Below, one piece after another: positions 11,244 to 23,000 of a DNA stretch of 64,000 nucleotides; position 1 is the stretch's first letter; every line of letters begins with the position of its first letter. This stretch comes from Purshia tridentata (Eukaryota; Streptophyta; Magnoliopsida; Rosales; Rosaceae). Location: contig QANT01005053.1 in the NCBI GenBank assembly GCA_003254885.1, positions 16,249 through 80,248 on the forward strand, read 5' to 3'. The notes under the pieces are model-generated. The model made no database searches. It saw only the letters and a list, made by a program, of their open reading frames with translations, and was not told the DNA's origin. The translations under genes and the position numbers were made by a program.

Positions 11244-14200
11244 ATGGGCAACGCTGATTATGTATACCCTTCGATGAATGTGGAGTCGTCGGCTCACCGA
11301 GTGGCGATTCCACCGGCGCAACCGTTTTCGAGAACGCTTAAGAACTCTTTGAAAGAGACTTTCTTTCCTGACGACCCATTGAGGCAGTTCAAGAACCAGC
11401 CCACTTCCAGAAAATTCATTCTCGGCCTTCAGTACGTCTTCCCCATCTTCGAATGGGCACCTCGCTACACCCTCGACTTCTTCAAGTCCGATCTCATCTC
11501 CGGCATCACCATCGCCAGCCTCGCAATCCCTCAGGGGATTAGCTACGCAAAGCTCGCAAACTTGCCTCCAATTCTTGGCCTATGTGAGTACTATTATATT
11601 ATATATAATACTGCAACTTAGCTTCTTGTATCATAAAGAATCGAACTCTTAAGTTATCGGAGATTCGAGCTTAAGTTCTTATATTAGAAGGGATCGAACC
11701 CTGAACTTTTCTTAATCCTAAATTATTTGAATGCAGATTCGAGCTTTATCCCGCCATTGATTTATGCGATGATGGGGAGTTCGAGGGACTTGGCGGTGGG
11801 GACGGTGGCGGTGGCTTCACTTCTCACAGCCTCAATGCTGGGGGATGTGGTGAATGCTGCAGAGAACCCCTCCCTCTATCTTCACCTCGCTTTCACAGCA
11901 ACCTTCTTCGCCGGAGTTTTCCAAGCCTCCTTGGGCTTGTTGAGGTAATTAATTAATTACCTACTTAATTAGTCTGCCAAGAGATCCAAATAATTGTACT
12001 TAATATATGTAATTTTTTCTTAAACACTCACTACTCATCATCAACACTCAAATATTTGATAGCTCCAAAAAGGAACATGCATCTTGTACTTGTTTTTCTG
12101 GGTACTTTGTCTTTTAGCACATTTCAATTTTGTCTTGCTTAATTATTAGACTAATGAGATTCGCTCGTTCACGCAGTAACGCTCCATTTTTAGTCTTTTT
12201 GTAACGGATTGTAGCAAAGAATCTTCAGACAGCGATTGATATAACAATTCATTGCCAGCTTCATAATAAGTTTGGAAAATTAATAAACTGTGGCGGATAA
12301 GGATATAAATATAAAGTTGGAATTATTTAGAGTTCCATTTTTGGTACTAGATCATGTATAACTTTGTTTAGATTTATTGCTGAAAATGATATATATACGT
12401 ATGGTTTGCATGAATATATGATTGATTTGCATTTTTGCAGGCTTGGGTTTATCGTGGATTTCTTGTCACATGCAACGATAGTAGGGTTCATGGCGGGGGC
12501 AGCCACTGTTGTGTGCCTGCAGCAGCTAAAAGGGATTCTTGGGCTTGACCATTTTACCCATGGGACCGACATCGTGTCGGTATTGCGCTCTGTTTTTAGC
12601 CAAACTCATGAGGTTGGTGTTATCCTTTTGCTTGGCTATTTTTATTCACGAATTAAAACAACTCAAACTATAAATATCCGAAAATGTTTTTTTTATCAAC
12701 CATTCGATAATATATCATGTTCATATTATTCAATTATAAGTTTGAATTATTAATTATATTGACTCTTGATTAAATACGTAATTTAGATTTACAGTACACT
12801 TTGATATAATAAAATAGATGGTAAGTGTCATTTGAACCATAGACCTCACCTCTCAAAACCATAGACCTCCTTTGAAAACAAAAGGCTAAGGGTCATTTTC
12901 TAAAGTTGAAATGAAGTCTTTGTATTTAAAAAGGTGACGATATATGTGTTGAAAAATAGCAATAGCTGTGGAAGAATTTAATAAAGCAAGCAAGTTTGGA
13001 TTGGATAATTATGTTACTATGACTCTAAGATTACTTAATTGTTTAATTAAGCTAGGGGGTTGCTTGGTTTTTATATATAATCCTACTAATTAATTCCTAC
13101 CTATCTAACAATGATTGATTGATTGATGGTTGTTGCAGTGGAGATGGGAAAGCGGCGTTTTGGGATGTTGCTTTCTTTTCTTTCTCCTGATCACCAAATA
13201 CTTTGTAAGTGAATCGAAACCCATATCTTCAATTTTGCCTTGTTTATTATTTTCAGATACTTATTCTCTTAAACATTTCATACTTAATTTCTTATCCAGC
13301 AATTAAATATTGAACCTCTGCTGTCACGCAAGTTATGGTCCGGCCCCGCTGGCCCTGCATCTTAAAATAGCATATATATTAGGATAAATATTGGTATAAT
13401 TATTTCGAGATGGCAAAAAGGAACCATGTTCACATATATACATAATTTAATACAAAAAGTTTCATAAAATTAATTAGAATCTAACTTTATAGGCCTCCTA
13501 GTTTCTTGAGGTTGGAATCATCTTCTGTCTTTTTCATGGGATATTTTTTCTTGAACATAATTCTCATTTCAACTTTCAACTTTCAACCTTAACGTACCTG
13601 CTCCCACTGCAATTTAAGGAACCCAAACTTTCAAAGATGAAACTGACTCAGCTTGCATGCAGCTAGCTAGTTAAAATATATGATACTGGCTAGCATTGAT
13701 TATAAAACTTACTTACTAATATATTAAGCCTTGTTTTGACTCTCTGGTCGTATCTCAGAATAATTAGTTGATGTAGTTTTTGTTTGCGTAAGTATGAAGA
13801 GTGAATTAAAAATTAATATTGCCAATGTGGGTCATCTAATTGGTTCGTCTTTATGCAGAGCAAGAGAAAGCCCAAGTTCTTTTGGATATCAGCCATGGCA
13901 CCTTTGACGTCAGTAATCTTGGGAAGCGTTCTGGTTTATCTCACCCATGCTGAGAAACATGGTGTTCAAGTGGTGAGTGAGACTGAGCCTTCAGCCTTGT
14001 CATTAAAATAAATAAAGACAACACCCAACACAAATAGACAAAACTGTGAGCCCGTGGTCACTAAGTAGCTAGGTAGAGGCTAGTTCCTAAAAATAATGGG
14101 GACTAAATTGAACCGCCACAGAATTTTGAAACCCAGGTCCATTCCCTTTTGTTGTAGGCCTTGGGAAACTTTGTGTTGGGCCCAACCCAAAAATGACTCT

Positions 14201-16175
14201 TCTGGCTACTCTCTGTCGTGTACAGTGTACCATTATTGAGAGGCCCCAATAATAGCATTGGGTAGTGATTGGGTGGACCCCAACATACCCTGTCGGCCTG
14301 TCTGTCCAATCTCCATTGCATGATGGGGCTGTTCTTGTTGGTGGGTCTAAGTCACATATATATACCTTTTATTTTATTTTTTCTATTTTTCTAATGGTGT
14401 ACTATATAATATTCACAGATAGGAAGCCTGAAGAAGGGGTTGAATCCAATGTCGTTCTCAGACCTTGTATTTGTGTCTCCTTATCTCACAACAGCTTTCA
14501 AAACTGGCATCATCACAGGCGTCATAGCTCTAGCAGTGAGTATTATCTTCCTTTTAATGGCTCAATAAGTAATTAATTAATGGGCAAAGAGAAATTAATG
14601 ACAGTCAATCATAATTGAATGTGCAGGAAGGAATAGCAGTAGGGAGAAGCTTTTCCATGTTCAAGAATTACCACATTGATGGGAACAAAGAGATGATTGC
14701 CATTGGGACGATGAACATTGCTGGTTCTTGCACTTCTTGTTACCTCACTACAGGTACCTACTCATATATAATTATAATTATATAAATAGTATATATTACT
14801 CATATGCTAATGATAAAATCGTTTGTTGAATTATTTCAGGGCCATTTTCTAGATCAGCAGTGAACTACAATGCAGGATGCAAGACGGCAGTGTCAAACAT
14901 TGTGATGGCAATTGCAGTGATGTTCACATTGTTATTCCTCACACCCTTGTTTCACTACACTCCCCTTGTGGTCCTGTCCGCCATTATAATAGCCGCAATG
15001 CTCGGCCTCATAGACTACGAAGCCGCCATCCATCTCTGGAAGGTTGACAAGTTTGACTTCATCGTCTGCATGAGTGCATATATTGGAGTCGTTTTTTGCA
15101 GCGTCGAAATTGGTCTAGTCATAGCGGTATGTTGAAATTATTAATATATACATATATATATCAATGGTTAACAGTCATTTACACTTACAAAAGGGTCGCT
15201 GAGTAGTAACTAATTATTAGTTTTTTTATGTGCAAATTCATGCAGGTTGCAATATCAGTGCTGAGGGTACTATTGTTTGTGGCGAGGCCTAAGACTTTTA
15301 TTCTTGGAAACCTTCCAAATTCCATGGTTTACAGAAATGTGGAACAGTATCCAAATGCAAGCAACATTCCTGGAGTTCTCATACTTGAAATTGATGCTCC
15401 CATTTACTTTGCCAATTCCAACTACTTAAGAGAGAGGTGCCATTAATATATATCAACTTATATTATGAATTTAGTAATCTATCTTCATGCATTTATATGT
15501 AATACTAAGGTGTAATATTTATATTTGAAGTTGACCCAATTAGTACTCCTACTTGTTTTCAGGATTTCAAGGTGGATTGATGAAGAGGAAGATAGGATAA
15601 AATCTTCAGGAGAAAGTAGCTTACAATATGTGATATTGGATATGACTGGTAAGCAATTGATATCGAATTAATATGGATATCATCTACCTAGTTTAATTAA
15701 TTGAAGAAATTCAAATGTTAAATTTCAGCTGTAGTACTCATCATCACCTTCAATTTCTTTGTTTTAAATCACAGCCGTTGGTAACATAGACACAAGTGGA
15801 ATAAGCATGCTTGACGAGGTCAAGAAGATTATTGATAGAAGGGGGCTCAAGGTACAATCTACAGCCTCTTTTATAATTAATTATTAAAGTTGTTTTAAGC
15901 TTAATTTCTTACTGAATTCGTCTATACCACAGACGCCATATGACTACAAATATATCTAACAATAATAATTTTATATATTTTAGCTCGTATTGGCGAACCC
16001 TGGTAGCGAGGTGATGAAGAAGATGAACAAGTCGGAGTTGATTGAGAAAATAGGTCAGGAATGGATTTATCTCACTGTTGGAGAGGCTGTTGGAGCATGC
16101 AACTTCATGCTTCACACCACCAAAACCAACCCCGCTGTAAAAGATCAAGAACCAGGGACATGGAACAACGTGTGA
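11244..16175 (+). CDS. SULTR3;1: sulfate transporter, SULTR3;1-type
   Basis: Predicted 658-aa proton-coupled sulfate transporter of the SLC26/SulP family; the plant group 3 members are linked to plastid sulfate import. Coding exons: 11244-11583, 11737-11944, 12441-12612, 13139-13204, 13859-13972, 14419-14535, 14627-14753, 14840-15126, 15246-15436, 15563-15648, 15775-15851, 15984-16175. All joins are GT-AG and keep frame. The N-terminus starts MGNADYVYPS; the signature SLAIPQGISYAKLANLPPI and the multi-span membrane core follow. The C-terminal STAS domain starts near residue 520 (GVLILEIDAPIYFAN) and includes the NIDTSGIS motif. The protein ends GTWNNV, like Arabidopsis SULTR3;1 (also 658 aa by memory). 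The ATG at 11244 was chosen because family similarity begins there. No damage seen. Confidence 0.95.
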
Positions 16176-17189
16176 TCCATAGCTGTATGAGGTGTACGTA
16201 ATTAATATATACATATAGCATGTGAATGAATTTATGTATCAGAAATTAAGCAGCATATATGACGACTCATTGAAATTAATTATGAGAAATGAGTCTCATT
16301 TGTGTTTGATATGCTTAAGCATGTATAAGTCTGATTGTTGGAAGCACTTAAATTTTTCCCCTTCCAACAACATAAATATGTAATATTGTAAGTCGCAGAA
16401 TGTATATGATCACATAATGAAATTATGTTCAATGGAAAGTCCAACAACTTTGGAGCTCAATTTCAAGAATCTCTTCTACCGAACACAATTATTTTTTGAT
16501 TCACTGACTCTAAAAATTATTATTAAAACCCGTACACATATTATTATCAAAGAATAATGTTCTATGTATCACATATTATTATCATCTAACTTCAAAAATT
16601 TAATTACAAACTCATAGCAGCTTGATTTGCTGCACAAACTCCCTAACATGACTTCTCTATTCTAACTATGGCCAATGGCAGATCGCTCTCTTAATTTCCA
16701 CTATTGAATGCGTCAAATTGTGATGGACTTTTAAGAAAGAATGAGCCCAGCATTTTCCGTTTTGTTAGGGGCAATATTGTCCAATCAAACCAGGGGGTGG
16801 TTAGATTTGGATCAAAATTATGGGGAATTTTTATTGGGCTGTTTAGCCAAGCCCAAGTCAATGTCCAATGGCACCCATTTTGCCTTGAGGGTCCACTGTT
16901 AGGCCCACAGTGGTTTCGCTCAATGATTATATCCAAAACGACCTCGTTCGTCGAGTTTTGGACAAACGCAACTTCACAAGCAGCCATACCCGGTTCAGTT
17001 CAGTCACGCATGTCGAAAACGTAATGGAAAGCAACTCGCTTTCACCCAAGAGACTTGATTTTCTTACCAACCAACATTTTCTGAGACATTCAGATTTATC
17101 TTTCCCTCGCAGGCTCGCTTCAGTTTCCATCAAGTATAAATTCAAGTTCAAGCCCAACCAAAAGTCGGGCAATTCCTCGTTTAAGCTTC
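16176..17189. other. 3' UTR and promoter spacer
   Basis: About 1 kb between the sulfate transporter stop and the next start. The first few hundred bases are AT-rich and fit a 3' UTR. The last 500 bases are richer in GC and contain several open frames on both strands, none with family resemblance; they most likely form the promoter and leader of the ALP1-like gene. Confidence 0.5.
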
Positions 17190-19326
17190 ATGGCGCCTCC
17201 CAAGAAATCAAAGAAAAGCAAGAAAGATAGAAAATTGAAGAAATGCAAAAGCTTGAGCGTTGTTCCAGTCGAACCTAAAGCCATTGACTCTGACTGGTGG
17301 GATAGTTTCTGGCACAAGAATTCTTCAAGTACCCCAGGTTTTTCTTTTCTCTAAGCTCACTTTCAATTACTCTGTTTCCTGCTTTTTAGTGGATGCATTT
17401 CATATCACTAAACTATATTACTTTAGTCAATTTTCTGTCAGATTATAGAAATATTGATATGGGTTTTCTTTAAATTTTTTTTATTGTGCAAAACTTATTA
17501 AGCACTGACATCTTAGAACTTAGAAGAGGTGGTGGCCTCTTTAATGAATTTCTTCAGTCCCAAAAAAAGAAAGAGGTGGTGGATTTTGTTCTATAATGTT
17601 AGATTCGGCAATGGAAATCAAATTAGAGCTCAAAACCTATAAAATGTGCCTTTTCAGTTAGCTAACATCATGAATTTGATCTTGGCCAAAAGAAAAAAAA
17701 AACATCATGAATTTGATGACTGGTAGTAGGAATTTCAGACAAGCACCTGAAATGAACTCGCTTCAAATTTGGGCTGGTAGTAGGAGTTCTTGTGGCCGTT
17801 ACAAGAAACCTAGATTTTGATTATGTGTTTTACGTTCTTGAAAGAGAAAGTTATAATCGAATATTTATTGCTAGAGGGAGCAATAGAGATTTTAGTGTGG
17901 ATTGGTGAAGTTGTTGACTTCTCTTCTCTTGCTGGAGTTAAAAAGACAATTCATGTAAAAGTAGTATGTCTGTGGAGTGGGGAATGTGGTATGAGGTCCA
18001 ACGTTTTTACTGTACTGATTTTAGTGAATAAAGTTACTTTAAAGGAACAAAAAAGGTGAAATATAATTGTTAAGAAAATGATAAATCTGGTTTGGCCCAA
18101 GTTGGTTGAGGCAATCCTGACATAATCAGATTTGAGTAAGAGTGTACACTTATGCACAATCTGGCTTGTTTGTTGTTATATGTGGGCAAGTTCTTATGGT
18201 TGATTTTGTTTTTGAACTTTCCATGATAATTCAACTTTATTCTTTCTTAGTGATGTAATTCAAATGTCCAGGTTCTTCAGTATCCAATGATGAGGAAGAA
18301 GGATTTATGTATTTTTTTAGGGTCTCTAAAAAGACTTTTGATTACATCTGTTCCCTTGTGAGAGAAGACCTTGTGTCGAGGCCGCCATCAGGGCTCATCA
18401 ACATTGAAGGAAGGCTTCTTAGTGTTGAGAAACAGGTTGCAATCGCCCTGAGAAGATTGGCATCCGGCGAGTCTCAAGTCTCAGTGGGAGCTGCCTTTGG
18501 GGTCGGCCAGTCCACAGTTTCTCAGGTGACTTGGAGATTCATTGAAGCATTGGAAGAACGTGCCAAGCACCATCTCAAGTGGCCTGAATGCAATAGAATG
18601 GAAGAAATTAAGTCCAAACTTGAAGCGTCCTTTGGATTGCCCAATTGCTGTGGAGCCATCGATGGTACACACATCATCATGACCCTTCCAACCGTTCAAG
18701 CATCGGACGATTGGTGTGACCCTGAGAACAATTACAGCATGCTCTTGCAGGGAGTTGTGGACCATGAGATGAGATTTCTTGATATTGTGACTGGTTGGCC
18801 TGGGGGCATGACAGTGTCTAGACTATTAAAGTGTTCGGGATTTTTCAAGCTCTGTGAAGGTGGGCAGCGTTTGAATGGGAATGTTAGGACATTATCTGGA
18901 GGAGTAGAGATTAGAGAATATATTGTTGGAGGCGCTGGCTATCCTCTCCTTCCCTGGCTTATAACTCCTTATGAAAGCAATGCCGTCCCAGCTTCCATTT
19001 CCACTTTTAATGCCATGCATGAGGCTGCAACGTCACTTGCAGTAAGGGCATTCTCACAGTTAAAGGGCACTTGGAGAATTCTTAGCAAGGTTATGTGGAG
19101 ACCTGATAAGCGGAAACTTCCAAGCATTATCTTGGTATGTTGTTTACTTCACAATATAATAATTGACAGTGGAGATATATTGCACCCAGATGTTGCTTTA
19201 TCTAGTCACCATGACTTGGGATATGGAGAACAATGGTGTAAGCAAGTTGATCCATTGGGGAGGACTATGAGGGAAAACTTAATCGAACACTGGCAGAATA
19301 GCAAGCAGATAGCTGCATCAAAGTAA
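17190..19326 (+). CDS. ALP1-like domesticated Harbinger transposase
   Basis: Predicted 400-aa protein in two exons, 17190-17337 and 18272-19326, with a phase-1 GT-AG intron. It has a lysine-rich N-terminus (APPKKSKKSKKDRK), then SDWWDSFW, a helix-turn-helix region (VGAAFGVGQSTVSQVTWRF, about residues 120-140) and a DDE_Tnp_4 nuclease-like domain. The layout matches plant ALP1/HARBI1-like proteins; Arabidopsis ALP1 associates with PRC2 and opposes Polycomb silencing. The first catalytic Asp is kept (AIDGTH, D180). The position of the second Asp reads VGGAGYPLL (G270), and the usual E of the VE.AF motif is replaced (AVRAF, V307), so nuclease activity is unlikely. No terminal inverted repeats flank it. 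It is therefore a host gene, not an active transposon. Partner binding is inferred from the family. Confidence 0.9.
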
Positions 19327-20066
19327 TGTTATTTTATCATTTTTATTTTTGGGCTGCTGAAGCTGATTCTTATTTTATCGGCTGGTTTAAATTTGAATTG
19401 GAAGCTTGGAGCCTCCTTGAGCAGAGGTACACCCACAAGTTTATTATTTGACCGTTGATATCGTTTGAGGAGAAATTAAAGCTTGTATTCCTTGAAGAAT
19501 TTGTACCTATTCTTCTTTCATTCCTCAGTGTCATTTTGTATTGGTAAACATCTGAGAAATATTGTTTATGCTGTCACTCGTCCTTTTTCCTTTTTGGGAT
19601 ATCTTAGTGTAAAGAATCATTATATAAATAAATCTAATTGTTATATACATGGTGCTCTCCAATTCTTTAACAGCCAACCTTCAAATTTGCAAACACCACA
19701 CCGATTATGAATTTGCCATTAAAAAATGTCAAACATGTACCCCACGGCCCACTATAAGCAATAAGACATTTTATTTCAAGCTGTGACATACTCGTAACGA
19801 AAAGCGCCGCAGTTTTATTTTATCCAAAGAAGACGAACAGCACTATTTATGTAAAAAAAGAGCAAATTCCATATAAGTGGGTTTCCCTTGATTGGTAGTA
19901 GATGGGGCCTGAAATGTACAGTAGGATCTCAAAACTAAGCAAGACCCGATCATCTCTATAAAATAAGGTAAAACAAGTAGCTCTAAAAAGAAAAAACTTA
20001 TGAACAGCGAGACAAAACTAACGCCTCATTTCTTTGAACTATGGGGGCCATTGAAATTTTATTGCT
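19327..20066. other. convergent 3' spacer
   Basis: About 740 bp between the stop codons of the ALP1-like gene (+) and the NET1 gene (-). It should hold both 3' UTRs. I see nothing else in it. Confidence 0.55.
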
Positions 20067-23000
20067 TCAATCTCCCCTGGTTGGGGGCTTCATGCATGCA
20101 CAAAAAGGCGTTTTCTTTCGCTTCTGGGTAGTAGTTCTACTCCCACCATAGATATAGTCCCGCAGAAGAACACTTGTGTTCCGCTCTGTGATTCTAGTTG
20201 AACCTCTTCTTGATTTTTCACCATCAAGCTTCAGTAGAAGAAATTGTAGTTTCTGCACCTCCAACTGCAAACGCCCAATTTTTTCCGACCCTCGTTTTGC
20301 TTGTTCTGAGATTCTCCTTCTTCTGACACTCCCACTTTCATCAGGCACTACCCCAGAGGCTCCATCAGAGGACTGAGAATCATCTTCAACGTTCTTCATC
20401 AATTTGTGGTTCACATCAAATAACTTAGTGATGGCCTCGTCAGCTTCTTCCAGTTGCCCCTTCACAGTAGCAAATTCTTCACCTTTGCCCTTTTTGCTCT
20501 GCTCAGTAATCTCTATCTTCCTCTTCAGGTCTTGCACGGTTATTTGAAGGTTTGTCAACTTTTGCACGTCTGAATCAAGTCTTTCTAGAATCCTTCTCTT
20601 GTTCCCTTCTTGACGGGACTCTGTAAATCGCTTAGAAAGCTCTAATTTGTCCACACCCAATTCTTTCTCAACCAATGATTCTGAAGAGGGATATCTATTG
20701 TTGTGTTCCTTTACTGCTTCAGTCTGACTGTGGTCAGTTGGTACAGTAACCACCTTCTGGGCCTTGCCAACCATCAAATCAATGCTGCCATCCTGGTCAG
20801 TGGTTTCCCATAACTCAAGCATCTGAGCATCAGCCTCTGTGGTGTCTCTCCTGCTTATCCCATAGGATGAACCCTCTGATATATGGTCAAGGATGATGTC
20901 TTTTGTCAGAACTTCATTTCCTGATCCAGAGATTTCACGCTTCTTGAGAGTGCTACCAATCCCATCCCCAAGTTCCTTTTCTTCCTGATTTGCAGTAACA
21001 TGGCTTTCCTTTTCCATCATTGCCTTTTCAATAGCTTTAATTCTTCTGTGTAAATCCTGAAAGTCTGAAAGACCATTTGATACCGTGGTGATTCCATCTC
21101 CATTGATTTGAGAGCTTTCAGCATGCAGAAGGCCCCCCTGGATAAAAGTGGAATATATACCGTCAATTTCAAATGATATTCAAAATCGCATGCCCCATTG
21201 AACTATTGGAAACAAATTCACCATGTCATAAGCTGACTAATCAATGCCCAAGCCAATAACCTTTAGACAGAAACCGTATTATTTTCTATACGGGCTTACA
21301 TATGAATTTGAAGCATCATAGTATTTTTGAGAAATATAAGGCCTTACAAATGAATTTTCTGATAAATGGATCATCACCTCAGCCTCAGAAAATTGGAACT
21401 TCCAATTCTAGAGGGAGTGTATAAACAGACAAATGGAAATTACCTCTGATTCTTCAGGTTCAAGTTTATGTGATCTGGTGTCAGTCAGCATATGCTTCTC
21501 TAGTGATGTTGTACACTCCTTCAGAGAGAGGATGGCTGGAACATAGGCAGCCAACTGAGCTTGTAGGCCTTCATTTTCGTATTCCAATGTGCTGACCCTT
21601 TCTTTCATAAGCTTGCTCTCCATGCCTGTGGAATTGCTTCTGTCTTCAAGGACCTGACATGCTTCAATGAGCTCCTGGGTCTTTCCTTCGAACAATGTTT
21701 CACGAATGGTGGAGTTCTGCAGTTCACCAAAGAATGTGGCAGCCTGAGTTACCCACATTTCAATCTCTTTTCTTCCCGTTTGCAGTTCATTGATCAAACT
21801 TTCCTCTTTAATTCTACTTTTTTCAGCTTCTTCATGCATTTTCAACAGTCCCGACTCCAACTTCTGATTCACTTCACGAAGGCAGCCAGTCTCTTTACTA
21901 TGAAGATCATTTTCTGCATACAATTTGAGAACCTTCTTCTCTTTATCTTCTAGTACCACCTTAGCCTCATCATACTTACCATTCAGATCCTCTGATAATC
22001 TATGCAACTCTTTTTTCTCATTCTGTAGTGTATTGAAGCTCTGCTCTGCTTCCAAAAGCTCATTTTCTTTATGAGACAACACATCCTTTGCATTTTCAAT
22101 TTCACCATTCAATTGATCATTGACAGACTTAACTAATTCCAGCTCATTCTCTGACTTATGTAATGACTCCTTGAGATGTAAGTTTTCCATTTGCATAACT
22201 TCTAACTTCCCCTCCAATATTCTTACCTTCTCTTCCAGGTCATTATTGCCAAGATGAAGTTTATCTAAATAGTCACTGAGATGTTCCAGCTCCAGTTGCT
22301 TTCTGGAAATAAAATCATTGAAAACAAGGGCAAGGTTACTGTGATATATTGTTTCACCAAACATGACACATTTCTCCTCTTCTAGGTTACGTTTCTCTTC
22401 CCCCAAATTCAAGACCATCTTTTTCAAGGACCCTTTATCTTCAAGCATCTGGCAATTTTCTTGCAATAGACTCTTGTAAGTGCCTTGCAAGTCCAATAAC
22501 TGCTCATGCAGATTATCTATTTCGGACCTCAGTACTTCCTCTCTGTGGTCTCCCTCTACTACTTTCGCTTTTAATCCTTCATTCATCTCCTGAAGTCTTT
22601 GGGCCCCACTCTGCAACACCAAGAACTTCTCGGACTGGGTCCTGAACTCTCGGTCAAGGGTGTTTCTTTCTCTCATAAGATTTGTCGCCTCTAGTTTCAG
22701 TTGGTCAAGCATTTCCAAGAGAACTAACTTCTCAATAACCAACTGCTGATTTTCATCACCACTTTCAGAGAGTGAATTTTGTGTGTCTTGAAGCTTGACA
22801 AGTATATGGCTAAAAAGTGTTTGGTCTTGCCCAACCTTCTCTTCACACCCAAGGTTTGGATCAACATCAACAGTCTTCAACACCTGATACAGCCCCGCTC
22901 TCAGTACATTGATCTGCACAAACAAGGATTTAATCTCCATCTGTTGTTCAAGATTTACACGCTCTAGGTCAGAAATCAGTTTCTCTGACATTTTGGATGC

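Noticed and set aside
11640-11736. tRNA-like GGGTTCGATCC (minus strand) in SULTR3;1 intron 1
   Set aside because: Only a T-loop-like word is present; no acceptor stem, anticodon arm or matching length.
16704-17230. Overlapping frames on both strands before the ALP1-like gene
   Set aside because: No family motifs, and they conflict with the ATG at 17190 whose exon splices correctly into the transposase domain.
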